This document shows, one piece after another, positions 11,611 to 23,195 of a DNA stretch of 64,000 bases. The notes beneath the pieces are model-generated. The model searched no databases and was not told where the DNA came from. It saw only the letters and a program-made list of their open reading frames with translations. Made by a program: the position numbers and the translations under genes. Within the stretch, counting starts at the first letter, position 1, and each line of letters starts with the position of its first letter. The DNA is from Botryotinia globosa (Eukaryota > Ascomycota > Leotiomycetes > Helotiales > Sclerotiniaceae): NCBI GenBank assembly GCA_014898425.1, contig RCSZ01000014.1, positions 1,860,001-1,924,000 on the forward strand. Reading direction: 5' to 3'.

Positions 11611-12328
11611 AAGAACCAGATGGGTGGCTAATAGACGCTTACGCATACCAAAGTACGAACTTTGAAGTAATGAAATCAGAAAATTCTGGCGTGAAGAGGT
11701 TTAACCCCTATGCTATGGCGTTTTTCTACTTTGTACAATTGTTCCTACCTAGGTAGTGAGCTTTAGTCAGGAACTTGATGAAATTCTCCTCCTCATCTCC
11801 TCGTCAGCTTCCTCGTGAGTATTGATTCTCCAGTCGTGACCCCCTTATTATGATGGTGATGATGGTGATGATTAAAATCCGTTTCTTCAGATCTCTATAG
11901 CTCTTCCCTGCGTGCGTACTATGTATGTAGCGGAGATGGTCCTCAGTATTAGATGTTAGAACTTAGATGGCTACCTACTACCTGGGTAGTCGTAGTTTCA
12001 ACTCCACATGTTGGAAATTTGAGGTGATTCGATATTGAATTGAGTGGATGATTGGATGATGATTTGTTTTATTATTAGCATCATCTCCTTCTAGTTCAGA
12101 GTTCCCTAGGTTTTAATTTCCAAAGTACTTCGTAGGCTCGTAGAGTCGTAGTAGCAGCGGGTAGATGAAGTGGATCGATTTAATATAAAGACCTAGATCA
12201 TATTAGATGGTTATATGTGAACTTTCTGTTCCTGGCATCGTTTTTTTTTTTTTTCTTCTTCTTTTTTTCGTCCTTCTCGTTCTCGTGATATATGTATGTC
12301 CTTTACCTTTAATGCTTCCTTCTCATCG

Positions 12329-12365
12329 TGACTGTGACTGTGACTGTGACTGTGACTGTGACTGT
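12329..12365. repeat. TGACTG tandem repeat
   Basis: About six perfect copies of the hexamer TGACTG in intergenic DNA. Confidence 0.85.
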
Positions 12366-12529
12366 TTGGTTATTGTGACGACCTGTATGCATCAACGCCA
12401 GTGAAAGTCGAGGAAAGGAGAGATTCCTGAATCCTGACCTTGGCTTGCATTTATCCGTATTCCCTCCACCCTTCTTGAATCTTCTACTCTTTGACTCGTA
12501 CCTTTCACTCTTTATTATTATATATATTC

Positions 12530-12710
12530 ATCTATTTATCCATTTATATATCTATACATTTATTATATATTTATACATCCATATATCCATATATCTATAT
12601 ATCCATACATCTATACATCCATATATTCATATATCTATATATCCATACATCCATACATCTATACATCCATACATCCATACATCCATACATCCATACATCC
12701 ATATATATCT
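12530..12710. repeat. ATATCCATACATC-type pyrimidine-biased satellite
   Basis: About 180 bases of alternating ATCCATACATCC, ATATCTATAT and related units, interrupted and imperfect. Long frames read through it only because the unit lacks stop codons. Confidence 0.75.
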
Positions 12711-13131
12711 TTTATTCTTTTATAATCTGCCAAGTATTACTATCTATGAATGGCCTGGCCAATACCTTCTTCTACTTCTTTTCACTCCACCTATTCTTCT
12801 AGCCATCGTAAGAACATATCTTACCCTCACGGCGACTAATCATCGTGATACGAGAAAGATTCGTTTGATCATTGGACCTTTTTCTCTCTCTTCTCTTCTC
12901 TTCTCCTCTCTTCTCTTTTCTTCTATTTTCTCCTCCTCGATTCGCCATCAACTTTGATTTTGGTGTTGTTATTTGCATCTTCCACATATCATCAAAGTCT
13001 TCGTCAAGGGGCTACTCCACAATATACAATATACAATATCCATCCATCCCTTAAAGGCCAGCAATCCATTTGGTCAATTCTTTCGTGCATATCGGGGATC
13101 ACAACAGATTGAGGGGGGCAAATAGGGAAAC

Positions 13132-13200
13132 CCCAAAGAAGAAGAAAAGAAGAAGAAGAAGAAAAAGAAAAAGAAGAAAAGAAAAAAAGAAAAAGAGGAA
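13132..13200. repeat. GAA/A-rich polypurine tract
   Basis: About 65 bases of almost pure purine built from AAGAAG and AAAAGAAG units. Long polypurine-polypyrimidine tracts can form triplex DNA; that is general knowledge, not shown here. Confidence 0.75.
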
Positions 13201-13428
13201 ATTACCAACGGCAAGAGAATCAATTCTACAAATAATGCCTGTTCGAAACTGCTGCGAGAAAGAATTATTACATACATTATTATCGTATCTATTCTAATCA
13301 TTCATTCTGCAACATATCTCTCTCTCTCTCTCTCGTTGTTGAATACTATCACCAAAAGTTTATCAATAATAAAAAAAGACAACAAGATCCCAATTCATTC
13401 ATTCATTCATTCATTCAGTCAATCAATC

Positions 13429-13479
13429 AATCCATCCATCCATCCATCCATCCATCCATCCATCCATCCATCCATCCAG
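13429..13479. repeat. CCAT tetranucleotide repeat
   Basis: About twelve copies of CCAT, preceded by CATT repeats (13398-13416) and followed by four copies of TCTCCAA. Confidence 0.85.
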
Positions 13480-13718
13480 CCTCCAATCTCCAATCTCCAA
13501 TCTCCAATCTCAAATTTGCTCATTCGAAATACATTCATTTTAACTTGCGTTGTGTCCAAATCATAAACGCTAATTCACTCCTTCATTTTACTGGTATTAC
13601 GATTCAATTCAGTTCAATTCGGTTCACTTCAATAACCTACATACATTGAACAATCCAATCCAATCCAATCCAATAATACCATTTGTCATTTCTTAACTTT
13701 TTCTCAACGACTTCGCTC

Positions 13719-13786
13719 TTTCAACTTTCAACTTTCAACTTTCAACTTTCAACTTTCAACTTTCAACTTTCAACTTTCAACTTTCG
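13719..13786. repeat. TTTCAAC heptamer array
   Basis: About nine near-perfect copies of TTTCAAC lie about 320 bases upstream of the Sel1-repeat gene start, probably in its promoter or leader. Confidence 0.85.
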
Positions 13787-14108
13787 TACACGGCCCGTCA
13801 CCATCTCCTGACATTATCGCATATATTCGAATCCACATTCACCAGCTCCAGACCCAACATTTTACGAGAACTTTGACTGCGCCTCCTCCTCATTCACCAA
13901 CATCTCTCAAACGTTCAATGTCCACGGGTTCCCTTGATCACCTCTACTGCAGCCACAACGTCTTCTCTACTGTGAATCAACACTCCGATACCAACAAAGG
14001 ATCGCACATTGATTACAAAATATAACACAAGATTTCGGGAAATTATCTACAAACTCATGGGAAGGATAGAACAATTTGGACATAGGAAGTCATCCACCAA
14101 CCGGCGAT

Positions 14109-16778
14109 ATGGCTAACAGACCCAATTTCATTGACCTCCGGTCACAATCGCATGGGGCAATGGGTAGTAGCAGTAATGGTTTGCCATCCCCGTCACTGCG
14201 CTCATTACCTTCTCCCCGTTTACACGTAGCTGGAGATATTCCACCCGAACTTTCACCCTTGGATGCATTCGCGGCGCAAAGTCGACTCTTGGCCAGACAG
14301 TTGAACGAAAGTACAAATGGAGGAAAGCGCATAAGTCGTCTGCCACCACTGACAATCGCGAACTCTCTCGGCCAATCTCGACTCGGAAGTTTACGATCTG
14401 CCTCTGCCGAAAGACCTGCAGATTCTCCTCGGGCCCAATTGTCTCCTGCAGAATCTCCTGCTTCTGCTGGCCCGGGACAACAATTAACAGAGGTCGAGGC
14501 ACCTATATTTAGGCCAATTTCGGTGCATCCTGAGGTGGGAAAGATTCCAGATCCTCCAGCATTCGATGTAATTCCAGAGAAGGAAGAAGGATTTCGAGGC
14601 AGAAGACCACCCCCAAGTCCGACTCCGAAGGAACCACAGAGCATGTTTGGAGCTAGAAGGGATCTTTCGCCAGCGCCCATGGATCAAGATCCTCGTCAAC
14701 TTCCACACAGACCTGGAAGGTCACCATCTGATGCCCCGTATCGGGGACGTCTGTCTCCACAGCCATCTCGTTCGCCTTCAGCTCCACATCAGGGGCGTAA
14801 CAATCTTAGACCAGAGCGGTCTCCTTCTGCTCCTCAAAATGGACCTGGAAGATCGTCTAGACCGGGTCGTTCACCATCTGGCCCTCACAATGATCGAGCA
14901 CTTAGGCCTGAACGTTCGCCATCTGCTCCTCAACAGCGTATGGGTAGGCCAGGTCGATCTCCTTCAGACGGTCCATATAGAGGGCCACGTTCACCCAGAC
15001 CTGGCCGATCTCCTTCCGATGCCCCATCTCGACCTAGCCAGGAATCGATGCGCCAGCGAGCACTTAGAGGCCCCGATGGCTCGCTAGCTGTAGGCGGTTA
15101 CGGTCCAAGAGCGTTGGCACCACCACGAGCACCATTCGCGCAAAGAGCTCCTAGTTCCAGATCTATGTCAATGGAGAGCTCAGATGATGACCACTCACCA
15201 TCACACGATTCTCCTCAACGCAAACTATCTTCAACAAGTGCCCTGTCGAGCACACCAAACTCTCCTTCTTTCAACTCGTCAGTACCACGATCTCCATCTG
15301 TGAGCTCCGACTATTCTGTGGACCATACACACCTACCCAGACCTGCATTCAACTTCTCTCGGCCAATTAGTAGATCTAGTAATCACCCAATGGAAGACAA
15401 ACCAACAATACCTTCCCGACAGGCATCTTCTGACAGCCAGCCTTCATTTATTCTCACGGACGATACTGCTCATACTCCTGTGAGTATGCATAGTGAAGGA
15501 TTCCCGGATCACAACCTTCTTGGCGAGGGAGCTGCACCATCTTATGTATACTCGACGTTTAATCTACCGAGAGGCAAGATGTTGCAAAGAAACTCGGCAA
15601 TTTTTCAAGAAGGTCAACCGCAAGCTCAATTTGTCTTTGAGCAACAACCCCCTGCCTTCCTGAGCAATAATCAAACGATTGAAGGCGGACCTCCACCATC
15701 ACCTCCATCTCGACCATCGACTTCCTCCAGACCAGATATCTCACATTTACGTCCTTCCCTAGAGCAAGGCTCGGAGCCCACAACATTGGCCGAGAGAGGA
15801 AGAAGCTTAACAGACCCTAGTCATCTTCCGTCACCATTCGACGCACCCCCTACCTTACATAAAGATAAAGCGCGCAAGGACAACCGCGCACCATCAATTG
15901 CCTCTTCCAATACTACAATAAAAGCTCGATCGCAGCATTCACTAGCTCCATCGGCTGAAATGTCTGGAGAAGAACATGTTGCGAAAGCTATCGAGTATCA
16001 TGAAGCTGGTTCTCTTACCAAATCGACCTATCATCTACGTCTTGCAGCCAGGCAGAATCATCCTACGGGTATGCTTCTCTATGCACTTGCTTGTCGACAT
16101 GGTTGGGGTATGCGACCCAATCAGAGAGAAGGTGTGGCTTGGTTGAGAAAAGCTGCGGATTCGGCTAGCCTCGAGGTTGCTGATGATGAGGATACGGCAA
16201 AGGATGGAAAAGCTGTCGATGTTTTGGAAAGGAAAACTAGAAAGGCCCAATTTGCGCTGAGTATTTATGAATTGGGAGTCAGTCATATGAATGGTTGGGG
16301 TATTGAACAGGACAAAGTCCTCGCTTTGAGATGCTTTGAGATTGCTGGATGTGAGTTTTATCCCATTTTTGAGGTGGTACAAGTAGAAATTGAGACAAGG
16401 TACTGATATTTTGAATAGCTTGGGGTGATGGCGATGCTTTGGCTGAAGCGGGATTTTGTTACGCGCAGGGAGTGGGGTGTAAGAAGGACCTTAAGAAGAG
16501 TGCCAAATTTTATCGGGCAGCGGAAAGTAAGGGGATTAGTATGATTGGGAATAGTTGGTATGTTTCTTCTCTTTCACATCTAAAATGCGATATTTGCGGG
16601 TGCAAGAATGAAGATATTGGAGTCAAAGTGGATCAAATATTGCATATATCTAACGCAAAACAGGATCTACAAATCCAAATACAATGATGATGGAAAGGAC
16701 GATGTCAGTGGTTCGCCAAATGGAAAAAAGGGTGGGAAGGAGGGTCATAAGAGACATCTTTTCGGGAGGACTAAGTGA
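14109..16778 (+). CDS. Sel1-repeat protein, Dsf2/Nif1-like
   Basis: Three exons, 14109-16350, 16419-16557 and 16664-16778 (introns 68 and 106 nt), give 831 residues. The N-terminal 600 residues are low-complexity, rich in Ser, Pro and Arg. Seven RSPS units (RSPSDAPYRG, RSPSAP and similar) fall at about residues 203-308. The C-terminal part has at least three Sel1-like TPR repeats, with GWGM(R)PNQREGVAWLRKAAD, GWGIEQDKVLALRCFEIAG and GVGCKKDLKKSAKFYRAAE, then a basic tail. This C-terminus matches what I know of fungal proteins named cell-cycle inhibitor Nif1 (S. pombe) or Dsf2 (S. cerevisiae); Nif1 acts on the mitotic regulator kinase Nim1. That role is family inference. The start is the first in-frame ATG; an ATG at 14056 is in another frame and stops before it. 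Confidence 0.85.
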
Positions 16779-18930
16779 GATTCAGGGAAAGATTTGAAGT
16801 GCTAGTGGAGCTTGGAGTGGATACTGTTGATATTTAGGGAAAGGCTTCCATGGAGGCAAGATAAATATTTGGAGGGGTTTTCTTTGAGTTTTTTCTTCTT
16901 CTTCTTCTTCTTCTTCTTCTTCTTCTTCTTCTTCTTCTTCTTCTTCTTCTTTTAAGCATTTCTTGTGTCTGTCTTTTTTCTGCTTCTTCACGGCGGAAAA
17001 AAAGTGAAAATACCTAGGGAAAAGGGGACTGTTGGTACATTAATGATTCTGCTTTACTCGTTCGCGTTTCGTTTCATACAAGGCGTTTGTTCACATACCA
17101 TTTCTAGTAGTCTGATTCATTATATGGGCGGGCTGGGCGTTCAGGTTAGGCTTGTAGGCTTGGGATTCCTTTCAATGGATGGTTTGAAAGGAGGAAAATT
17201 TGAAAATAGGAGGGGGCTGGAGGGATCGCTGGATAGAGTGGATGGGGTGAAGGGGGGCCGGGGGAGTGGGTGTAGTGTAGTTTAGTGTAGTCCAGATGTA
17301 TGGATCTTGTGTATGTCTTGTGTACTGTGTACCATTTATATATCGTATGTATGTATGTATGTATATATATGTGTGTTGAACGTTAGCGTGAGGCTGATTT
17401 CATTGAATATTACTTCTTCAGATTTGTCGTTAATAGATTACTTAATATTTTCAAGAATTTGTTATTGAATTCACATTTCGCTTTTGTTTTATTATTCGAA
17501 TTATTAGAAAATAGTCGATGTCGTGTACATTCTGCTGTGTACTTTTCCCTCGGTATACCCTCCCCCGCCCCGAGACACCATACACAAGCACCGATGTTGA
17601 CGATGTTTTTATCTCGAAGCCGCATACGGTCTCTCTGCCGAAGTTGGAGTCTCCTGTAGATCCTACTCTATTGCTTTTGCTGGGCTCGTATTGTTCAGCC
17701 TGCCGTGCCGTTCCTCGCGAAATCACGGATGCCTTTTTGCGGAAATGATGGGGTTTGGTGGGTGGGAGGGGAGGGGAGGGAGGGAGGACTTCACAGCTTT
17801 CCACACCAGTTAACTCACTTCAAATTTCCGCTAGATTCAAATCTAATATTTCGAATTCTTCCTAATCTCAGCAATCGTTTCGGAATATATTCGTTTGAAA
17901 TGGTAGAGATTCGAAATTTTATGTTTCAAATTCTTTCTTTATTAGATCTAATATAATAGGAATGATCTCTAGATATTGTGTAGGTATGTAGAACCTTATT
18001 TTTCTTGTCCGGATAGTGATTCGGGAAATCGATCACCTCAAATGATCGAGCTAGTAGTTTCTTGTGATGATATTATTTCAGATAGTAGATAATGTGTAGC
18101 TGTTATGCGTGTATGTATGTTATGGGAGTATGTATCGTTCCTGGCATCATGAGTATAACATCGTTCGAGTGTAGCTCATATACTATAATCTTTAATCTGG
18201 TGGCTGCCATCCTGCTCCTGGCCGACCAAAGTCTTCCCAATAGCCTTCTGTCATCCTGAGATTGCGCCTGCGATGCGTGGATTGTAAAGTTGAGATTGCT
18301 TTCAATGACCGCATGGTATTCCATCACATTACTCCCTAATCTCTGTTTCTTCAGATTTGCTAGATCGATAACTTTAGAGAGAAATCCCATGTGAGATTGG
18401 ATCTTTGATGGTCATCGTACGTTATGAATTGGAATCGACAAATTCAGTATATTTATAGGTTCTATTGTTTCATCACCTATACTTTTCTGAAAGAGTTGTT
18501 TTGCAATCTCCCATTATAATGGCTTCGTTATTGGATATCCCTCGGGGTCTATAACTTGGACATCGATCTTGATCTTTTTCTGATCTGTTGTAATCAGAAC
18601 CGAAAATCTTTGCAAGAAGCTTTTGTGATTTTGGAGTTTATCTAAATCCCCTCAGAATGGTTGTTCTCAAGGAGTTTATATCGTTATTGTTCAACCACAC
18701 AGCAAAAGTATCAGGATCCAAAGAGGACTACTTCATCTTGTTTGTTCGATGCAGGACCTTTTATAATTGTACCTCGATCCAATATATCACGGCCAACTTT
18801 CGCTATCCGCGTTTGATATGTATCCGATTCTGTTATTCGATTTTCAAATCTTCTGCGTAACGATTCAATGGTATCATCTGATAGTCGTAGAGCATTTAGA
18901 AACTTTTTAGACTTTTTGAACTAGGCGAGT
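16779..18930. other. Intergenic region downstream of the Sel1-repeat gene
   Basis: It holds the TTC repeat at 16894-16952, a short GTAT repeat (17346-17365) and otherwise unique AT-rich DNA. A 95-codon frame at 18103-18390 (-) has no family features I recognise, and I do not call it. Confidence 0.5.
16894..16952. repeat. TTC trinucleotide repeat
   Basis: About 19 uninterrupted TTC units (GAA on the other strand), 115 bases after the Sel1-repeat gene stop codon and probably in its 3' UTR. Confidence 0.9.
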
Positions 18931-18934
18931 ATAT

Positions 18935-19293
18935 TACAATAGAACTTGGTTATATCAGAATGAAATATTTGATCAATTAAATCCGATATAAATAAGATTC
19001 TGGTATAAAAAATAATGGTTTAAATATTTCTATTAAAATTTATATTCGATTTCAGTTCTAAATTCTGATATTTTTGAAAATTTATTATATAATTAAGTTT
19101 ATTAATATTAAAAAGTTTATTAAATTAAATTCATTATTAAAATTTATATTGGATTTTTGAAAAATTAATTTAATATTTTAGTTTTGTTTAAAAATCTGAT
19201 ATTATTATATAAAAAGTAATCAAATTAGGAAATTTTTCTGGTATATCCAAGATTTCGATATATCCCAATCTGATATAGCCAAGTTCTACTGTA
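18935..19293. mobile_element. MITE copy A, TAGAACTTGG family, 359 bp
   Basis: Terminal inverted repeats read TACAATAGAACTTGGTTATA at the left and TACAGTAGAACTTGGCTATA from the right, flanked by TA. The interior is very AT-rich and non-coding. It is a diverged reverse-complement copy of the element at 19844-20204 over its whole length. Confidence 0.8.
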
Positions 19294-19337
19294 TTATTTC
19301 CGATTAATTTCCAGCCTTTTCTCTTCACTCTGTTTTG

Positions 19338-19478
19338 CTATAGTTTTCTGCGTATTTTAGCGGCTTGTCTCTGTCTGCATCTATTAATCTTCACATCTAG
19401 CTCTTGCTTTTGCCTTTCCATTGCTTCGAGTTCATTATCTTCTTGGTAAGCTGCTCGATTCCACGTCAATAGTAATAT
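19338..19478 (-). pseudogene. Possible C-terminal coding remnant of a transposon protein
   Basis: Between the two MITE copies the minus strand keeps about 46 open codons ending in TAG, reading a charged coiled-coil-like tail (for example EDNELEAMERQKQELDVKI, then a basic end RRKL). The frame is closed by a TAA just upstream. I recognise no family; its place in the island suggests a transposase or gag-like remnant. This is weakly supported. Confidence 0.3.
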
Positions 19479-19824
19479 CCGTTACACCGTCCATCACCTG
19501 ATCGATGTAACCCCAAGATTTCGATCACCGTCGTGGAGATATCGTTATCGCTGCTGTCGTGGGGGATCCTATAATATATATATATATATCACTTGGAAAC
19601 ATTAATACATCTACTGTCACGTGCATATAATAGAACTCGTAAGCTTTACCACTACGCCACGCCCGCAATCTGACCTAAAAGGCACAGTATGAGGGGTTGA
19701 ATCCTGATAGCTTACTACTATATATATATCCTAACATCTACCACCCAGAATTCAACCACAGCAACTGATGAGAAGATCGCGGCACAAAGAGGGATTTGGT
19801 GGCTTCGTCAAAGCTATATGATTC

Positions 19825-20693
19825 TATCCCCTAGACTACTAACTATAGTAGAACTTGGCTATACCAGATTAGGATATACCGGAATCTTGAATATATCAGA
19901 AAAATTTCCTAATTTGATTACTTTTTATATAATAATATCAGATTTTTAAACAAAACCAGAATATCAGATTAATTTTTCAAAAATCCAATGTAAATTTTAA
20001 TAATGAATTTAATTTAATAAACTTTTTTAATATTAATAAACTTAATTATATAATAAACTTTCGGAAATATTAGGATTTGAAATGAAAATCGAATATAAAT
20101 TTTAATAGAAATATTTAAACTATCATTTTTTATATCAGAATCTTATCTATATCGGATTTGATTAGTCAAATATTTTATTTCGATATAATCAAGTTCTACT
20201 ATAGCAGCGCCGTTGCTTAATATACACTTATTGATTAATCAAAACATTAGAATCTTAGAAATTCTTATTATTCTAATCCGTTTTAGTATTATAATAACTC
20301 AACATTTATTATTTTGAAGAAAAAAAAATACATTTTTAAATTCTTTATATTATATTTTTTTAGTTCTATTCTTTTTAATAAATATTAAATTCTTGATTTA
20401 ATATATATTTTTAAGTATAGATTATATAGAAATTGCTTATAGATATCTTTTATTTTCCAAGGGGATTTAAATCAAAATATAATAATATTTATAAAATCAT
20501 TTAATTATTATTTTCAAAAAAAAAGAAGAATATAAACATAAAATTAATATACTTAATATTACTTTTCCAAGAAATCAGAATCTTTATATATAATATTGAA
20601 GTTTTTATATATAATATTAATTATAATCTTATTAATGTTCTTGCTCAGTGCACGGGCCACATACGGCGCCGCTAGCCGGCAGTCTAGGGGATA
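19825..20693. mobile_element. Inverted-repeat element, TATCCCCTAGA family, 869 bp, with nested MITE
   Basis: Both ends begin TATCCCCTAGACT on opposite strands, the same core as the elements at 10788 and 20712. The left terminus is followed within six bases by MITE copy B (19844-20204), so B inserted close to the edge. The right part (20205-20693) is AT-rich except for a GC-rich end containing GGCGCCGCTAGCCGGC. No transposase frame is seen. Confidence 0.65.
19844..20204. mobile_element. MITE copy B, TAGAACTTGG family, 361 bp
   Basis: Terminal repeats TATAGTAGAACTTGGCTATA and TATAGTAGAACTTGATTATA, with TA flanks. It aligns along its length with copy A in the opposite orientation, leaving 550 bases between the two. 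It sits inside the 19825-20693 element. Confidence 0.8.
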
Positions 20694-20711
20694 ATATAGA
20701 TATATGAATAC

Positions 20712-21024
20712 ACTATCCCCTAGAGTGCGAGAAAATGACGCTCAATATAGCCTGTATAATAAACCTTGAATTATAAAGCCTTATTGAATAGAATAGTGAT
20801 TTTAATAGATTTTCAATCACATTATCTATAAATTAGAATATTGAATTAAATTCAACGAATCCTAACCAGGGGCCTGCGAGCCCCCGGACCCCTTGCTTTT
20901 TGAGAAAGTATTATATAATTATATTTATTATTATAAAAATCTAAAAAAGAAATTTTATTGAAAGCTTGCAGGCGAAGTCGGTTTACCTCTTTTATTTTTA
21001 TTTTTTATTTTTTATTTTTTATTT

Positions 21025-21081
<57 letters not shown>

Positions 21082-22003
21082 ATTTTTTATTTTTTATTTT
21101 TATTTTTATTTTTTATTTTTTATTTTTTATTTTTTATTTTTTATTTTTTATTTTTTATTTTTTATTTTTTATTTTTTATTTTTTATTTTTTATTTTTTAT
21201 TTTTTATTTTTTATTTTTTATTTTTTATTTTTTATTTTTTATTTTTTATTTTTTATTTTTGTAGGTCACTTCATTTCGAATCATCAATTATACTACTAAA
21301 CTATGAAAGCTATAATATTAAAATAATTTTTATTAATTTTAGGCTTATTACATTCAATATAACTCTCTTTTAATTGATTATATAAGCTTTAACTATATTT
21401 ATACTAATTAAACTTCAATTCTTTAAAAAACCCTTAGTTTTGAAGCTAGTAATATAAAAAATATATTATTTAAAAGCTCTTAGTTTTTTATATATAGTTA
21501 TCACTTTTCTTTTTTTTCTTTTGATTTATATTAATTTGAATAAGCTAATTTAAATGATTTTATTAAAAAAACCTAGAATTTTATATTATAAAATTTATAT
21601 TATTTCAATTTGAATCTTTTATAAAACCCTTAGTTTTGAAGCTAGCAATATAAAAAATATATTATTTGAAAGTCTTTAATCTTTTATATATAGTTACCAC
21701 TTTTTTTCTTTTTTATTCAATTTATATTAGCTTAAATAAGCTGATTTAAATGATTTCGTTGAAAAAGTAAGGAGTTGCACTATGGCCACAATGCCAAGAA
21801 AGTCGAGCCAATCAGATCGCTTGAATTCAACCAATCAGATTGCTTGAATCGGGTCTCACTAAGCGAGGTTCTCTTTTTTCGTGTCTATACACCTTCGGTC
21901 CTCGCGGGCGACAAGATTATTAAGGAGATAAACCTCCAATAATCTAATTGATTAATAACTCCTTATTAAGCGAGGGCGCCGAATGTTCGCACTCTAGGAG
22001 ATA
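20712..22003. mobile_element. Inverted-repeat element, TATCCCCTAGA family, 1292 bp
   Basis: Left end TATCCCCTAGAGTGCGA; right end, read on the other strand, TATCTCCTAGAGTGCGA. The first 100 and last 80 bases resemble the 343-bp MITE at 10788. Inside are a GC-rich patch (about 20870-20900), the T6A array, a 150-base imperfect direct duplication (about 21415-21570 and 21605-21765, both with ACCCTTAGTTTTGAAGCTAG) and a short CCAATCAGAT repeat near 21810-21850. No coding sequence remains. Confidence 0.65.
20990..21260. repeat. TTTTTTA heptamer array (271 bp)
   Basis: A nearly perfect tandem array of T6A, with a few T5A units in its first third. It lies within the 1292-bp element. The Phe/Tyr/Leu/Ile-rich frames through it are artefacts of the repeat. 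Confidence 0.95.
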
Positions 22004-22798
22004 TAGAACAAAGACGATTTTATAACTTATTAAGTATTGTTTTCTAGGAAAGCAAATGATTCTATACTTATATTTATAAATAGGCTGATCGTACTTATTA
22101 AAATGAGATTCGTTGTATTGGAATATACTCTACTAGAAACTCGATTAATTCTATTATACTATGTACTTGAAATTCTTTACTTCACTAATCTTTTTGTTAA
22201 GTTTTACTTTGATTCTAGGTTCTAAGAAAATAGTAAATGTATTCAGCTAAACAAGAAAAACAGCAATATAAGCTTATATATAATAAGAATATACTCTCAG
22301 TCATTCAATATATAATAACGACAACTATAAAGCTAATAAAGACTTAGTATTATTAATTCGGTTATTTTTCGTTAGGAATATTAAAAAGTTATAAAACATT
22401 ATCGAAAATCCTTCTTTAAAGGATTTGACAGATTACTATAAGAAGAAATCTGAGATTTGAAAACTATATAAGCTGGAGTTCTATTAATAAAAGAGAAAGA
22501 TAGTTAATAATCTCATACTATACTCTTTCGAATTTATATATATTGATATTATTAATATCCATTCAATAGATTTCAATAATTACAAACGTGTGATTTTATT
22601 TACAGGCGAAGACATTCGTAAGCATATAATATTTTTTACACGCTAGGAAAAAGGAAATTTAAAGAAGACAGTTCGACTTATAAACAAACGAATGAAAATA
22701 CAACATAATATTATAAACCTAGCATGAAGATTGAGATTCACTGTATTAGAGTATTACGGTTTGTATAAAGCTGTCATGGAGACATTATGGATTAGAAC
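22004..22798. other. AT-rich degraded sequence
   Basis: Very AT-rich, with stops in all frames; the longest open stretch (22037-22225) has no recognisable product. Probably decayed transposon DNA. Confidence 0.45.
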
Positions 22799-23166
22799 TC
22801 GTTCGGATCGATTTTTTTAAGCAATATTAATAACAAATGTTACCTAAATGAGTATTTACCGAATACTAATATAATCCATAATATAATATAACTTTTTATT
22901 ATCAATATAAGTTTACCAAACATTGATATTGAATTATAAAAAGTTATATTATATTAATCAATAAATTTGAAAATTTATATAATAACTTTATTAAATTTGT
23001 AATATAGCTTTGATTAGTATTTATTAATATATATTACTTTATGTTTTATAAACTTATTAAATCTAAAATTTAATATCAATAAAATATACAAAGTATTGAT
23101 TAAATTATTAGTCAACAAATCTATTAAACTTATTTTAATAACAAATTTAAAAAACGATTCGAACGG
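22799..23166. mobile_element. MITE-like element with CGTTCG ends, about 367 bp
   Basis: The left end CGTTCGGATCGATTTTTTTAA and right end (other strand) CGTTCGAATCGTTTTTTAAA form inverted repeats of about 20 bases around an AT-rich non-coding interior. A third related end (CCCGTTCGGATTGATTTTAT) stands alone at about 23235, probably from a second, truncated copy. Target-site duplication could not be defined. Confidence 0.6.
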
Positions 23167-23172
23167 GCCCTT

Positions 23173-23195
23173 AGTCAGTTCCTAGGGAACTGACT
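23173..23195. other. Perfect 10-bp hairpin palindrome
   Basis: AGTCAGTTCC, a 3-base loop TAG and GGAACTGACT form a perfect stem, seven bases after the CGTTCG-ended element. Function unknown; it may be part of a mobile element end. Confidence 0.6.

Larger units (their letters stand above)
10083..14108. other. Gene-free 4-kb region rich in repeats
   Basis: No gene is supported. From left to right it holds a 12-13 base G run (about 10201-10213), G-rich single-copy DNA, a 343-bp MITE (10788-11130), degenerate repeats (11140-11610), CCTAGGTA palindromes (11376, 11748), and from 12.2 to 13.8 kb a dense series of microsatellites. Open frames here (for example 12445-12957) are only translations of the repeats. 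The last 300 bases are the leader of the Sel1-repeat gene. Confidence 0.6.

Noticed and set aside
12445..12957. 170-codon open frame rich in Ile, Tyr and His
   Set aside because: It is the translation of an ATCCATAC-type satellite and low-complexity flanks, and overlaps another equally open frame.
14647..15087. 146-codon frame overlapping the Sel1-repeat gene
   Set aside because: It is a shadow frame created by the biased codons of the RSPS repeat region.
19625..19710. tRNA-like signals: a box A-like TGGCGTAGTGGTAAAGC on the minus strand (19640-19665) and a box B-like GGTTGAATCC on the plus strand (about 19695)
   Set aside because: The two boxes are on opposite strands and no cloverleaf can be formed, so this is not a tRNA; at most it is a remnant of a tRNA-derived element.
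20958..21373. Open frames of 113 and 135 codons rich in Phe, Tyr, Leu and Ile
   Set aside because: They are produced by the T6A array in any frame.
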